NCBI GenBank assembly: GCA_963703895.1
Contig: CAVPFX010000002.1
Location: forward strand, 992,001-1,056,000
Reading direction: 5' to 3'
Length of the DNA stretch: 64,000 bases
From: VRUE01 sp963703895
Lineage (GTDB): Bacteria > Actinomycetota > Thermoleophilia > Solirubrobacterales > 70-9
In this document: positions 16,710 to 25,458 of the stretch, in pieces
How positions within the stretch are numbered: position 1 is the stretch's first letter
How the letters are laid out: the number at the start of each line of letters is the position of its first letter
Notes under the pieces: generated by a model
Database searches by the model: none
The model's input: the letters and a program-made list of their open reading frames with translations, nothing else
What the model was told of the DNA's origin: nothing
Program-made: the position numbers and the translations under genes

Positions 16710-18152
16710 GTGGTTACGATCCCCGGCATGGGGAGCTTGGGACCGTCTTCGTCCGCAGTCGAGTTGGCGGCTTCCCTGCGGGCGCGCGAGCTCTCGGCGC
16801 TCGAGCTGCTCGAGGCCTGCCTCGCCGCGGTCGACGAGCGCAATCCCGAGCTGAACGCGGTCGTTTGGCGCGACGACGAGGCGGCTCGGGCCGCCGCGCG
16901 CGAGGCCGACGCGCGGCTCGCGAGCGGGGAGGAGGTGCCGTTCCTCGGCGTGCCGATCCCGATCAAGGACCTGACCGCCGTCGACGGCTGGCCGCTGACC
17001 TACGGCTCCAACGGTGCCTCCGACGAGCCCGGCGCAGAGAGCGAGCTCGTCGTCGAGGCTTTGCAGCGCGCCGGCTTCGTGCTTTGCGGCCGCACCAACA
17101 CGCCCGAGTTCGGGCCGCTGACCGTGGCCGAGAACTCGCGCTACGGCAACACGCTCAATCCCTGGGACACGAGCCGTGCCTCCGGCGGCTCCTCGGGTGG
17201 CGCTTCCGCGGCGGTGGCGGGGGAGATGTTCCCGATCGCCCATGCCAACGACGGTGGCGGCTCGATCCGCATTCCCGCCGCCTACTGTGGCCTGGTCGGC
17301 CTGAAGAGCAGCCGGGGGCGAATCCCGCGACGGGCCCAGACCTGGATGGGCGCGGTGGTCGAGGGCGCGATCACCCGCACGATCGCCGACGCCGCGGCCT
17401 CGCTCGACACGATGGCCGGCCCCGACCCGCTTGCCTGGTACAACGCGCCAGCTCCAGAGCGCCCGTTTGCCGAGGAGGTTGGAGCGCCGGTTGAGAACCT
17501 GCGGATCGGCCTGATGGCCGAGGCGCCGCTCGGCGTTCCCACCGATCCGGACTGCGTGCAGGCCGCGCGCGACGCTGCCGCGCTGCTGGAAGAGCTCGGT
17601 CACGAGGTGAGCGAGGTCGAAGTCGGAACGATCTCCGAGGAGCTGACGCCGGACTTCGTGACGATGACGATCGGCGGCGTCGCCGACTACGACGGCGTCG
17701 ACTGGTCGAAGGTCGAGCCGCACAATCGCCACGCCTACGAGGCGGCGAGCGAGCGGGTCAGCGCCTACGAGTACGTCGTCGCCGTGCAGAAGCTCGAGCG
17801 CCTCTCGCGCCGCGAAGTCGCCCGCTGGGGTGAGGACTTCGACTTGCTGCTGACGCCGACCTCGGCGATCCTGCCGCCGCCCACCGGGCAGATCCTCACC
17901 GAACAGCACGCCGCGCCCGACCAACCGGTCTTCGACACGGTTCGCTCGGTCTGTTTCAGCGCCTTCGGCAACATCACCGGCCTGCCCGGCATCTCGCTGC
18001 CGCTGCACTGGACCGAGGAGGGAGTCCCGGTCGGCGCGATGCTGACCGGCGCCCCCTTCGGCGAGGCGGCCCTGATCCGCATCGGCGCCCAGCTCGAAGC
18101 GGCCCGTCCCTGGGCAGAGCGCCGCCCGCCGGCGCTTTCCGCGCTTAGTTGA
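16710..18152 (+). CDS. Amidase signature family hydrolase
   Basis: This 480-residue enzyme has the full amidase-signature triad. The catalytic Lys lies in P-I-P-I-K-D-L, the cis-Ser in S-G-G-S-S-G-G-A-S-A-A-V-A, and the nucleophile Ser in D-G-G-G-S-I-R-I-P-A. The C-terminal F-G-N-I-T-G-L-P-G-I-S-L-P is also typical. It should hydrolyse an amide to acid plus ammonia in the cytoplasm; the substrate cannot be read from the sequence. The start abuts the stop of the SRPBCC gene, implying coupling. It is not a GatA partner, since no gatB or gatC is near. Confidence 0.9.
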   Translation: MVTIPGMGSLGPSSSAVELAASLRARELSALELLEACLAAVDERNPELNAVVWRDDEAARAAAREADARLASGEEVPFLGVPIPIKDLTAVDGWPLTYGSNGASDEPGAESELVVEALQRAGFVLCGRTNTPEFGPLTVAENSRYGNTLNPWDTSRASGGSSGGASAAVAGEMFPIAHANDGGGSIRIPAAYCGLVGLKSSRGRIPRRAQTWMGAVVEGAITRTIADAAASLDTMAGPDPLAWYNAPAPERPFAEEVGAPVENLRIGLMAEAPLGVPTDPDCVQAARDAAALLEELGHEVSEVEVGTISEELTPDFVTMTIGGVADYDGVDWSKVEPHNRHAYEAASERVSAYEYVVAVQKLERLSRREVARWGEDFDLLLTPTSAILPPPTGQILTEQHAAPDQPVFDTVRSVCFSAFGNITGLPGISLPLHWTEEGVPVGAMLTGAPFGEAALIRIGAQLEAARPWAERRPPALSALS

Positions 18153-18177
18153 AGCCTGCGCCATAGCCCCTGAAGCT

Positions 18178-19590
18178 TCAATCAAGCTGGCGCTGGGCCT
18201 CGCCGAGTAGTCGTACGGCCTGCTCGATCGCCGGCTCCGGCATGGCGGCGAAGCCGAGCACGAGGCCAGGTGGGCCGCCCGGCCTGAAGCGGTGGAGGGC
18301 GAGGCCCTCGACTCCAACCCCGTGACCGGCAGCCGCGCTGACCAGGGCCGACTCGTCGATCTCGTCGGGCAGGAGCACCAGCTCGAAGAGGCCGGCCGCG
18401 CCCTCGCCGACGAGGGCCCCGGGCAGGTGCCGCGCCAGCGCCTCGATTAGTGCCTCGCGCCGGCGCTGGTAGCGCAGCCGCATCCGCCGCAGGTGGCGGT
18501 CGAGCTCGCCGCGGGCGATGAAGTCGTGCAGAGCCAGCTGGCCGATCGCCTCCGAGCCGCGGTCCTCGATCGCCTTGACCGAGATCAGCGGCCAGCCCAG
18601 CCAGGACGGGGTAAGCATCCAGCCCAGCCGCATCCCCGGCACCAGCCGCTTGCTGGCGGAGCCGATGTAGGCGACGCGCTCGGGGGCCAGTCCCTGCAGC
18701 GCCCCGACCCGGGTGCGGTCATAGCGCAGCTCGGCGTCGAAATCGTCCTCGATGATCAGCCGCTCGCCCCGCTCCGCCCACTCGACCAAGGCTGCCCGCC
18801 GCTCGCTGCTCAGCACCGCGCCGGTGGGGAATTGGTGGGCGGGGGTGACGATCACGGCGGCCGCCTCGCTGCGCTCGAGCAGGTCGACCCGCAGGCCGGC
18901 AGCGTCAACTGGGATCGGCTCGACCCGCAGGCCGGCCTGCTCGACGATCAGCCGGTGACTGTGCCAGCCCGGGTCCTCGAGCGCGACGCTGGTGACGCCG
19001 CGGCTGCGCAGCCAGCGCGCGATCAACGAGAGGCCCTGGCTGAAGCCGGTGCAGACGATCATCTGCTCCGGGTCGGCAGCGGCGCCGCGGACCCGGCCCA
19101 GGTACTCGGCGAGGGTCTCGCGCAGAGTCGGCACGCCGCGCGGGTCCGGGTAGTCGACGGCGTCGAGCGGCGCTTGCCGCCAGGCGGCGCGCAACGAGCG
19201 CAGCCAGCGGTCGCGGGGGAAGCCGGCCAGGTCGGGCAGGCCGGGGTCGAGACGGTGGGTGAAGCTGGGCAGCAGCGAGGGGGAGGGGGCGCGTGGCACC
19301 GCGGCCCGCACGGTGGGAGCAACCCGCACCGGTGCACCCTGCCTGGCCAGGAGGTAGCCCTCGGCCGCGAGCTGACCGTAGGCCTCGCTGATGACCCCAC
19401 GCGAGATTCCCAGCTCGGCGGCGAGGCTGCGGCTGGAGGGAAGTCGGGCGCCGGCCGCCAGGCGCCCAGCACGCACGTCCTCGCGAATCGAGCGCTCGAT
19501 CTGTTCGTGCAGGGGCGCCTCTCCGCCGCGGTCCAGATCGACCAGGAGGCCGGGACTAACTGGTCCAGAAGAATGCACCACTACTGGCAC
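18178..19590 (-). CDS. MocR/PdxR-type regulator (GntR HTH fused to aminotransferase)
   Basis: This is a 470-residue regulator. Residues 15-90 form a GntR winged helix (L-H-E-Q-I-E-R-S-I-R-E-D-V, then R-L-P-S-S-R-S-L-A-A-E-L). Residues 120-470 are a class I aminotransferase-like domain with the PLP lysine in G-S-A-S-K-R-L-V-P-G and the D-D-F-D-A-E-L-R-Y segment. Members sense pyridoxal phosphate or amino compounds and regulate adjacent genes. It is divergent from the FAD oxidoreductase gene, and two inverted repeats lie between or over the starts. Several GTG codons near 19578-19590 are possible starts. Confidence 0.88.
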   Translation of the reverse strand: MPVVVHSSGPVSPGLLVDLDRGGEAPLHEQIERSIREDVRAGRLAAGARLPSSRSLAAELGISRGVISEAYGQLAAEGYLLARQGAPVRVAPTVRAAVPRAPSPSLLPSFTHRLDPGLPDLAGFPRDRWLRSLRAAWRQAPLDAVDYPDPRGVPTLRETLAEYLGRVRGAAADPEQMIVCTGFSQGLSLIARWLRSRGVTSVALEDPGWHSHRLIVEQAGLRVEPIPVDAAGLRVDLLERSEAAAVIVTPAHQFPTGAVLSSERRAALVEWAERGERLIIEDDFDAELRYDRTRVGALQGLAPERVAYIGSASKRLVPGMRLGWMLTPSWLGWPLISVKAIEDRGSEAIGQLALHDFIARGELDRHLRRMRLRYQRRREALIEALARHLPGALVGEGAAGLFELVLLPDEIDESALVSAAAGHGVGVEGLALHRFRPGGPPGLVLGFAAMPEPAIEQAVRLLGEAQRQLD

Positions 19591-19606
19591 TGTATAGCGG
19601 ACCAGT
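19559..19606. promoter_or_regulatory. ACTGGTCC/GGACCAGT inverted repeat over the MocR start
   Basis: The 8-bp arms ACTGGTCC (19559-19566) and GGACCAGT (19599-19606) are perfect inverted copies 32 bp apart, and a related ACTGGCAC lies between them at 19583. GntR/MocR regulators typically bind short repeats at their own promoter, so autoregulation is likely. The left arm falls inside the gene if translation starts at 19590, which argues that the start may lie further in. Confidence 0.5.
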
Positions 19607-19644
19607 ATGCCCGTACGATCGTTCTCGAGACGGTGACTTCGTCT

Positions 19645-19667
19645 TTCGTTCCATTATGCGGAACGAA
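19645..19667. promoter_or_regulatory. TTCGTTCC-N7-GGAACGAA palindrome
   Basis: A perfect 8-bp inverted repeat with a 7-bp spacer lies 36 bp before the start of the FAD oxidoreductase gene and 55 bp before the MocR gene. Its symmetry and position suggest an operator for a dimeric regulator. The core TTCC-N7-GGAA somewhat resembles IclR-family sites, but no IclR gene is in the window. Confidence 0.5.
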
Positions 19668-19702
19668 GTACAAACTCAGTCGAGGACGAAAGCGAGGGCG
19701 CG

Positions 19703-20870
19703 ATGAGCGGGATCACGGTTGTCGGAGGTGGGCTCGCTGGATTGACCGCCGCAATCACGGCGGCCGAAGGCGGCGCGGCTGTGCGGCTACTCGAGGCACA
19801 CGAGGAGCTCGGTGGTCGCGGCCGCAGCATGGACGGCCCCTATAAGGCGAACCTCGGCCCTCACGTCATCTACAAGGACGGCGAGCTTCTGGTCTTGGCT
19901 GGCCGAGCGCGAGCTGCTGCCTCACTACTCGGGGCCGCCACTGGCGGGCATCCGCTTCCGCTGGCAGGGCGAGATCCGCCGCACGCCGCCGCTGGGGACG
20001 ATCCCGGCCGTGCTGCGCCTGCGCGGTCGCGAAGCTCCCGTCGACCAGGACTTCCGCAGCTGGGTCGCCAGCCACTCCGACGAGCGCACGGCGGCGATGC
20101 TCTCCGCCGCCGCCGGTGTCTACACCTTCCACCACGACCCCGGCGAGCTCTCCGCCGCCTTCGTCTGGAAGCACTCGGTCCGCGTCCTGCTCAGCCCGCC
20201 GCCGACGGCGCGCTACCTGCACGGCGGTTGGAGCTCGCTGATCGAGACGCTTGAGATGAGGGCGCGCCGGCTCCGGGTCGAGATCGAGACCGGCCACGCG
20301 GTCGAGGCGCTGCCCGAAGCGCCGCTGATCGTCGCCACTGAGCTGGGCCGGGCGGGAGAGCTGCTGGGTGATGGCTCGCTACGCTGGCCCGGGGGTCACA
20401 CGGTCTGCATCGATCTCGGCCTCGAGCACCGCCGCGGCGACCCCTTCATCGTCTCCGACCTCGACGAGTCCGGCTGGGTCGAGCGCTTCAGTGCTGCCGA
20501 CCCCTCGCTGGCGCCGGCCGGCGAGGAGCTGGTGCAGGCGCAGATGCCGGTGCGGCCGGGCGAGGGGGTCGAGCAGACGGCGCTGCGCCTCGAGCACCTG
20601 CTCGAGGCCGCCTTCCCGGGCTTGGCCGAGCGCGAGCGCTGGCGCCGCCGCCAGGTGATGGATGGCCGTAGCGGGCCACTCGACCATCCCGGCAAGAGCT
20701 GGCGCGACCGCCCCGCCGTCGATCGCGGCAACGGGATCTTCCTCGCCGGCGACATGGTCGCCGCCCCCGGCCTGCTCTCCGAGGTCTCCTGGGCGAGCGG
20801 CGCCGAGGCGGGGCGCCTCGCCCTCGCCGCGGTCGGCAGTCAGCGCGGCGAGCTGCGGCGGGTGGCGTAG
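19703..20870 (+). pseudogene. NAD(P)/FAD-dependent oxidoreductase (phytoene-desaturase-like), frame broken by one base
   Basis: The N-terminus (MSGITVVGGGLAGLTAAITA, then E-L-G-G-R-G-R) is an FAD-binding Rossmann fold of the amine oxidase/phytoene desaturase type. After G-P-H-V-I-Y-K-D-G the homologous sequence continues in another frame (F-W-S-W-L-A-E-R-E-L-L-P) to the C-terminal G-I-F-L-A-G-D-M-V-A-A-P-G. One extra base at about 19880-19889 explains the switch, and 1168 bp minus one is exactly 389 codons. Otherwise the gene looks intact and selected. It is either a recent frameshift or a sequence error. Its substrate is unknown. It is divergent from the MocR gene. Confidence 0.8.
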
Positions 20871-20902
20871 CGCGCATCGCCGGTCGACTACCGTCTCCGG
20901 CA

Positions 20903-21364
20903 GTGGCAAAGACCAGCGCCGGCATCCTGTTGCACCGCGGCGAGGGAGAATCCCTGGAGCTGCTCCTGGTACACCCCGGCGGGCCCTTCTGGGCGAAGAA
21001 GGATGAGGGCGCGTGGTCGATCCCCAAGGGAGAAGTGGAGGATGGGGAGGAAGCGTCGACCTGCGCACTGCGCGAGCTGGGGGAGGAGCTTGGCGCTTCG
21101 CTGGACCTCGTTCCGGACCAGCTCTCCGAGCTCGGAGAGGTGCGCCTGAAGAGCGGCAAGCACGTCCAGGCCTGGGCCGCCGAGGGCGAGTTCGATCCCT
21201 CGACGCTGCGCAGCAATACCTTCACCCTCGAGTGGCCGCCGCGCTCGGGCAGGGAGCGCGAGTTCCCCGAGGTGGACCGGGCGGAGTGGTTTGCCCCCGA
21301 GCAGGCGCGGCGCAAGATCAATCCCGCCCAGGCCACCTTCATCGATAGGTTGCTGGAGCGATGA
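20903..21364 (+). CDS. Nudix hydrolase
   Basis: This is a 153-residue enzyme with GTG start at 20903. The Nudix box is complete: G-E-V-E-D-G-E, seven residues, then R-E-L-G-E-E-L-G, giving the metal-binding Glu cluster. The N-terminus (S-A-G-I-L-L-H-R) and W-S-I-P-K-G before the box are typical of the NUDIX fold that cleaves nucleoside diphosphate-linked compounds. Its last four bases ATGA overlap the start of the next gene. The exact substrate is not readable. Confidence 0.9.
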   Translation: MAKTSAGILLHRGEGESLELLLVHPGGPFWAKKDEGAWSIPKGEVEDGEEASTCALRELGEELGASLDLVPDQLSELGEVRLKSGKHVQAWAAEGEFDPSTLRSNTFTLEWPPRSGREREFPEVDRAEWFAPEQARRKINPAQATFIDRLLER

Positions 21365-21748
21365 CGGAGACGCCCGAGCCGGAGCGGCTGAACCAGGAGG
21401 GGTTTGTGGCCTTCTCGGCGCGGGCCGAGCGAGGACTCGCCGGTGACGATGCTCAACCTGCTTCGCTTCAAGCCCGACGGTGGGCAGGAGCGCTACGCCG
21501 AGTACGGTGCCGCCGTCACGCCGCTGCTGGAGAAGGCCGGTGCCCGCGTCGTCTTCCTCGGCGAGGCGGCGTTGCCGCTGCTCGGCGAGGGCCGCTGGGA
21601 CTCGGTCCTGCTGGTCGAATACCCGAGCCGGGGGGCCTTCCTGGAGATGATCGGCTCGGCCGAGTACCAGACGATCGGGCACCTGCGTACCGAGGCGCTC
21701 GAGCACGGCGAGCTGCACCCGCTGAGCGCCGCCAACCAGCTTCCGTAG
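21361..21748 (+). pseudogene. DUF1330/EthD-like small protein, frame broken by one base
   Basis: The gene starts in an ATGA overlap with the Nudix stop and reads MTETPEPERLNQEGFVAFSA. It then shifts to the frame encoding E-D-S-P-V-T-M-L-N-L-L-R-F-K-P and G-A-R-V-V-F-L-G-E-A. Both halves together match the usual layout of DUF1330-type dimeric alpha-beta-barrel proteins. One extra base near 21430 (GAG-C-GAG) accounts for the shift, and 388 minus one is 129 codons. Alternatively translation begins at TTG 21404, which has GGAGG upstream and would make a shorter intact protein. Confidence 0.65.
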
Positions 21749-21788
21749 CCACCCGCCCTTGGCGGGGGCCGCCCTATACTCGCCCGGA

Positions 21789-22871
21789 ATGGCAGACGGC
21801 CCGAACCCGAACTCGACCCCGCCCGGCGAGGGTCCCTCGGGCAAGCCGCTGCCGCTCTCCGTGCGGCTGCTCGCCGCTGGCATGCGTGGCGCCCGCGACG
21901 TCGGCAAGGCGACCGGGATCGACCAGGCGATCGAGGCCGCCGCCGAGGAGGCGATGGTCGCCGCGGTCGAGAGCGAGGCGGTCGAACGGGCGATCGCGCG
22001 GGTGCTGAAAGGCCCGGTCGTCGAGGAGGCGATGAACAGCGCGCTGGAGAGCGACGCGGTCAAGAACGCCCTGGTCGAGGCGCTCGACAGCGAGCTCGTC
22101 GACGAGGTCTGGCGCCGCCTGCTGGCCAGTGACGAGGCGCAGCGCCTGGTCGAGCGGATCGCCGAGGCACCGGAGATCCGCGCCGCGATCAGCGCCCAGA
22201 GCGTTGGCATGATCGAGGACGTTGGCCACACGATCGGCAACGGCACGCGCCGACTCGACAGCGTGGTGGAGCGGGTCGCCCGCAGGATCTTCTTCCGCAA
22301 GCGGCGGACCGAGCCGACCGACCGCGCCGGCGCGTTCACGCGCGGGCTCGCCTTTGCCCTCGACGTGCTGATCGTCAACCTCGGCTTCTCCGGGCTGGCC
22401 GCTGTGGCGGCGCTGATCGCCTCGGCTTTCACCGGCGACAGCAATGGCGTCTCCAACTTCGCCCTCGCCGCCGGGACGGCGCTCTGGTTCGGGATCGGCA
22501 GCCTCTACCTGGTCGGCTTCTGGTCGCTCGCCGGACAGACGCCGGGCATGCGCTTCCTCGGGATCAGGCTCGACGTCGAGGCCCGCGGCCTGCGCTTCGG
22601 CAAGGCGGTCAAGCGCCTGATCGGGATGGGGCTGGCGGCGATGGTCTTCGGGCTCGGCTTCCTCGGCATCCTCTTCGACAAGCGCCGCCGCGCCTGGGAC
22701 GACCGGCTCAGCGGCGTCGACGTCGTCTACGAGGGCAACGAGCGCACGCCGGCGCCCTGGTCGCGACTCGCGGTCGCCGAGCCGCCGCTGGTCGCCGACC
22801 CCGCAACGACGAAGGCCCCGGATCCCCGGGGCCTTCAGTCACAGCGTGTGGCCGGCTCTTCGCCTAGCTGA
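21789..22871 (+). CDS. RDD-family membrane protein with long N-terminal helical region
   Basis: This 360-residue protein starts at ATG 21789. Residues 30-180 are a helical, charge-rich region with recurring V-x-x-A-x-x-x-A-L-x-S patterns. Residues 180-320 form an RDD domain with D-R-A-G-A-F-T-R-G, three or four hydrophobic helices, G-Q-T-P-G-M-R-F-L-G-I-R-L and D-D-R-L-S-G-V-D-V-V. RDD proteins are membrane proteins of mostly unknown function; some act in ion exchange or as accessory subunits. The 3' end contains a strong hairpin and overlaps the convergent gene by 8 bp. Confidence 0.85.
   Translation: MADGPNPNSTPPGEGPSGKPLPLSVRLLAAGMRGARDVGKATGIDQAIEAAAEEAMVAAVESEAVERAIARVLKGPVVEEAMNSALESDAVKNALVEALDSELVDEVWRRLLASDEAQRLVERIAEAPEIRAAISAQSVGMIEDVGHTIGNGTRRLDSVVERVARRIFFRKRRTEPTDRAGAFTRGLAFALDVLIVNLGFSGLAAVAALIASAFTGDSNGVSNFALAAGTALWFGIGSLYLVGFWSLAGQTPGMRFLGIRLDVEARGLRFGKAVKRLIGMGLAAMVFGLGFLGILFDKRRRAWDDRLSGVDVVYEGNERTPAPWSRLAVAEPPLVADPATTKAPDPRGLQSQRVAGSSPS
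22812..22835. terminator. Bidirectional hairpin between convergent genes
   Basis: The arms AAGGCCCC (22812-22819) and GGGGCCTT (22828-22835) are perfect inverted copies around an 8-nt centre. The hairpin is inside the last codons of the RDD gene and 28 bp after the stop of the minus-strand gene at 22864, so it may end transcription of either. No long T-run follows. Confidence 0.5.
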
Positions 22872-23250
22872 CGGAGCCTTCCGGGCCCTCGGCCAGCTTG
22901 TAGATGATGATGATCGAGAGGGCGAAGATCGCCAGCGACCAGAACGGGTAGGCGGGGATCGAGAGCAGCGCGCCCATCGCGTTCAGCGCGGCGATGAAGA
23001 TGCCGAACCAGCGCCCGAACTCTCCCCCGGAGAAGAGCGAGAAGGCGGCGACGAGCTCGAGCACGCCGAGGATCAGCATGACCCAGCCCCAGGTGTGGAG
23101 GCCACTGATGATGTAGGTGGCGTTCTCGGTGAAGAACTTCGAATCGCCGATCGCGGCGATGCCGTAGATGATGTTGAGGACGCCCGCGACCAGCAGCAGT
23201 ACGCCCGCGAACACCCACCAACCGCTGAGTGTCGTGCTCTCCTCGTTCAT
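22864..23250 (-). CDS. DUF7144-like four-helix membrane protein
   Basis: This is a 128-residue protein with four transmembrane helices, beginning MNEESTTLSGWWVFAGVLLL. The pattern G-W-W-V-F-A-G-V-L-L-L-V-A-G, then Y-G-I-A-A-I, then H-T-W-G-W-V-M-L-I-L-G is what I know from a widespread actinobacterial small membrane family (DUF7144). No catalytic residues are visible. Function is unknown; members are often stress-associated by genomic context. Confidence 0.8.
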   Translation of the reverse strand: MNEESTTLSGWWVFAGVLLLVAGVLNIIYGIAAIGDSKFFTENATYIISGLHTWGWVMLILGVLELVAAFSLFSGGEFGRWFGIFIAALNAMGALLSIPAYPFWSLAIFALSIIIIYKLAEGPEGSVS

Positions 23251-23367
23251 GGGGTAACCCTTTCGTTACACAGTAGGCAGGGAAAATTATGCGCGAGGTA
23301 TTTCCAGGGGTCAACCGTATTTCCTGCTCCAGAGCGAAATCTCCCAGGCTGACGTAGGGTCTAAGCC

Positions 23368-24237
23368 ATGGACGTGGTGCGCACGCCGGAGGAGAGGCTC
23401 GAGGGCCTGCCGGACTTCCCTTTCGAGTCGAGCTACACCGAGATCGACGGCCTGCGCTTGGCCTACCTCGACGAGGGCGAGGGCAAACCGATCGTCTTCT
23501 TCCACGGTGAGCCGACCTGGTCGTTCCTCTGGCGCAAGGTGATTCCGCCGGTGCGCGACGCCGGCTTCCGCTGCATCGCTCCCGACTACGCCGGCTTCGG
23601 CCGCTCCGACAAGCCCACCGACCTCGCTTGGTACAGCTACGACCGTCACGTCGCGCTGATGTCGGCGCTGCTGGAGGAGCTCGACCTGCGCGACGCGACC
23701 GCGGTCGTCCACGACTGGGGCGGCCCGATCGGGCTGCGCCTCGCGGTCGAGCACCCGGACCGCTTCTCGCGCATCGTGATCATGGAGACCGGTCCCTTCA
23801 CCGGCCAGCAGCGGATGAGCGAGGCCTGGCTCGCCTTCCGCGAGTTCGTCCGCGAGACCGCCGACGTGCCGGTCGGCGTGCTGGTCCGCGGCGGCTGCAA
23901 GGAGGACCCCGGCGACGCGGTGATCGCCGCCTACGACGCGCCCTACCCGAGCCCCGAGTCGAAGGCCGGCGCCCGCGCCTTCCCGCTGATCCTGCCGACC
24001 GAGCCCGATGCGCCCGGCGCCGCCGAGGGCAAGGCGGTGGCCGACGCCCTGCGCGAGGACGAGCGGCCGACGCTGGTGCTCTGGGCCGACTCGGACCCGG
24101 TGCTCCCCTTCTCGGTCGGCGAGCGCGTCTCTTCGCAGCTCAACTACGCGCCGCCGCGCCCGGTCGCGAACGCCGGGCACTTCCTGCAGGAGGACGCCGG
24201 TCCGGAGATCGGCCGGATCATCGCCGAGTGGCTTTGA
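23368..24237 (+). CDS. Haloalkane dehalogenase-like alpha/beta hydrolase
   Basis: This 289-residue enzyme has nucleophile Asp in V-V-H-D-W-G-G-P-I-G, oxyanion loop H-G-E-P-T-W-S, and R-C-I-A-P-D-Y-A-G-F-G-R-S-D after the second core strand. W-A-D-S-D-P-V carries the acid position and N-A-G-H-F-L-Q-E-D the catalytic His. Asp as nucleophile with H-G-E-P-T-W is the signature of haloalkane dehalogenase subfamily I, which hydrolyses C-halogen bonds. Natural substrates of such chromosomal copies are usually unknown. It overlaps the convergent phosphoesterase gene by 20 bp. Confidence 0.85.
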   Translation: MDVVRTPEERLEGLPDFPFESSYTEIDGLRLAYLDEGEGKPIVFFHGEPTWSFLWRKVIPPVRDAGFRCIAPDYAGFGRSDKPTDLAWYSYDRHVALMSALLEELDLRDATAVVHDWGGPIGLRLAVEHPDRFSRIVIMETGPFTGQQRMSEAWLAFREFVRETADVPVGVLVRGGCKEDPGDAVIAAYDAPYPSPESKAGARAFPLILPTEPDAPGAAEGKAVADALREDERPTLVLWADSDPVLPFSVGERVSSQLNYAPPRPVANAGHFLQEDAGPEIGRIIAEWL

Positions 24238-25342
24238 GCCGTTCGGCCGTGCGCTGAACCGCGCCCCGCAGGTCTTCTCTGGGGTGGTCGATCAGTAGGC
24301 GCTTGCGCTGCGGTGGCCCCTCGTCGTCGAGCCAGGTGACGGTTCCCGGCCAGTAGGGCCCGGGCGGCCTGCCGGGGTGGTGGAAGACGTCGGCGTAGAC
24401 CCAGCTGCCGGTGTTGTGAAGCGTGCTGCCGTCGGCCAGAGGCCATGTTGCGTCGCCCTCTTCCGGGCCGGCGCGGTGGGTGTGGCCGGTGATCACGTGG
24501 GTGGCGTCGATCTGTAGTCGCCGGGCCAGCTCGGTCGCGGCGGCGATGCCGTCGCGAGTGATCGCCGCGGCGGAGACGTTGGGGTCGAAGTTCGATTTCA
24601 GCAGGCGGTTGAGGACCCAGACCCCGGCCGGGACCCCGGCCCCGACTGCCGCCTTGAGGGTGGCGGCGCGGACGCGGCTGCTGCTGTTTCTTTCTGACAC
24701 CGTGCGCCATGCTCGCTCGGAAGGCCGGTTCGCCCTGCTCGACAGACCGCCTTCGGCGAGGCCGGAGGCAAAGCCGTAGAGCGGGCGCACGATGCGCTCG
24801 TAGTCACCGGGGACGGCGGCCTCGGGAGGGCGGCGACCGCTGCGCATGATTGCCGCCGCGGCGACGCACTCCAACCGCGGCAGGGTCATGTGGCAGTCCA
24901 TGTAGTGGCCATGGGTGGCGTAGACGTCGTCGCGCAGCCAGACCCCCGGGTAGGCGACGCTGAGCTCTGCCTCGCCGAGCAGCGAGTCGATCCGCGCCAG
25001 CGCCTCGCCCGCCGCCAGAGCACGGTGCTCGAGGCCGAGCTTGCCGCCGCCGAGGTAGAGCTCTTCCAGCAGGGGCTCGGCGAGGCGGTGGTCGTGGTTG
25101 CCGGGGACGAGGACGATGCGCCGCCCCGCCATCGCTTCGCCGAGCTCGGCGAAGAACGGGTGGGTGAGGTCGAGGACCCGCGCCAGCGGGAAGTCGCGCA
25201 GCTCGAGCACGTCGCCGAGCAGGACGAGGCGGTCGGCCGCGGCGATCTCCGCGAGCAGGGCGGCGCGGATCGCCGGGTCGCTGACGAGGTCCTCGCCGGT
25301 GCCGCTGCCGAGATGCAGGTCGGAGACGATCGCGGTGCGCAT
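24218..25342 (-). CDS. Calcineurin-like metallophosphoesterase
   Basis: This is a 374-residue cytoplasmic enzyme with the full metal-binding series. It has S-D-L-H-L-G at residues 7-12, L-L-G-D-V-L-E, V-P-G-N-H-D-H-R-L, A-T-H-G-H-Y-M-D and V-I-T-G-H-T-H-R-A. A helical insert (about 190-260) separates the last two motifs. The substrate is unknown; related enzymes act on nucleotides or UDP-sugars. It begins with ATG 25342 and is divergent from a hydrolase gene, with a 15-bp inverted repeat between them. It is unrelated to the island phosphoesterase at 32881. Confidence 0.88.
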   Translation of the reverse strand: MRTAIVSDLHLGSGTGEDLVSDPAIRAALLAEIAAADRLVLLGDVLELRDFPLARVLDLTHPFFAELGEAMAGRRIVLVPGNHDHRLAEPLLEELYLGGGKLGLEHRALAAGEALARIDSLLGEAELSVAYPGVWLRDDVYATHGHYMDCHMTLPRLECVAAAAIMRSGRRPPEAAVPGDYERIVRPLYGFASGLAEGGLSSRANRPSERAWRTVSERNSSSRVRAATLKAAVGAGVPAGVWVLNRLLKSNFDPNVSAAAITRDGIAAATELARRLQIDATHVITGHTHRAGPEEGDATWPLADGSTLHNTGSWVYADVFHHPGRPPGPYWPGTVTWLDDEGPPQRKRLLIDHPREDLRGAVQRTAERLKATRR

Positions 25343-25368
25343 CGGGCCAACCTAACGGCTCCCCTCTC

Positions 25369-25417
25369 GATGCGAATCAAGTTCGCCAGCAAATAGCCCG
25401 CAAACTTGATTCGCATC
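25369..25417. promoter_or_regulatory. 15-bp perfect inverted repeat between divergent genes
   Basis: The arms GATGCGAATCAAGTT (25369-25383) and AACTTGATTCGCATC (25403-25417) are perfect inverted copies with a 19-bp spacer. The flanking genes are transcribed away from it, so it is not a terminator for either. A shared operator or a fixed short inverted-repeat element are both possible. Confidence 0.6.
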
Positions 25418-25458
25418 CATTTTGGCTGCCCAGCCAGTGTCTGGCTAGACTTCTGCGG

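Noticed and set aside
16224..18317. 697-codon minus-strand frame antisense to SRPBCC and amidase genes
   Set aside because: The plus strand has complete catalytic motifs; the antisense product has no domain and no ribosome-binding site.
23628..24257. 209-codon Arg/Ala-rich frame overlapping the dehalogenase
   Set aside because: Another frame of the same strand has complete catalytic motifs; this one is a shadow.
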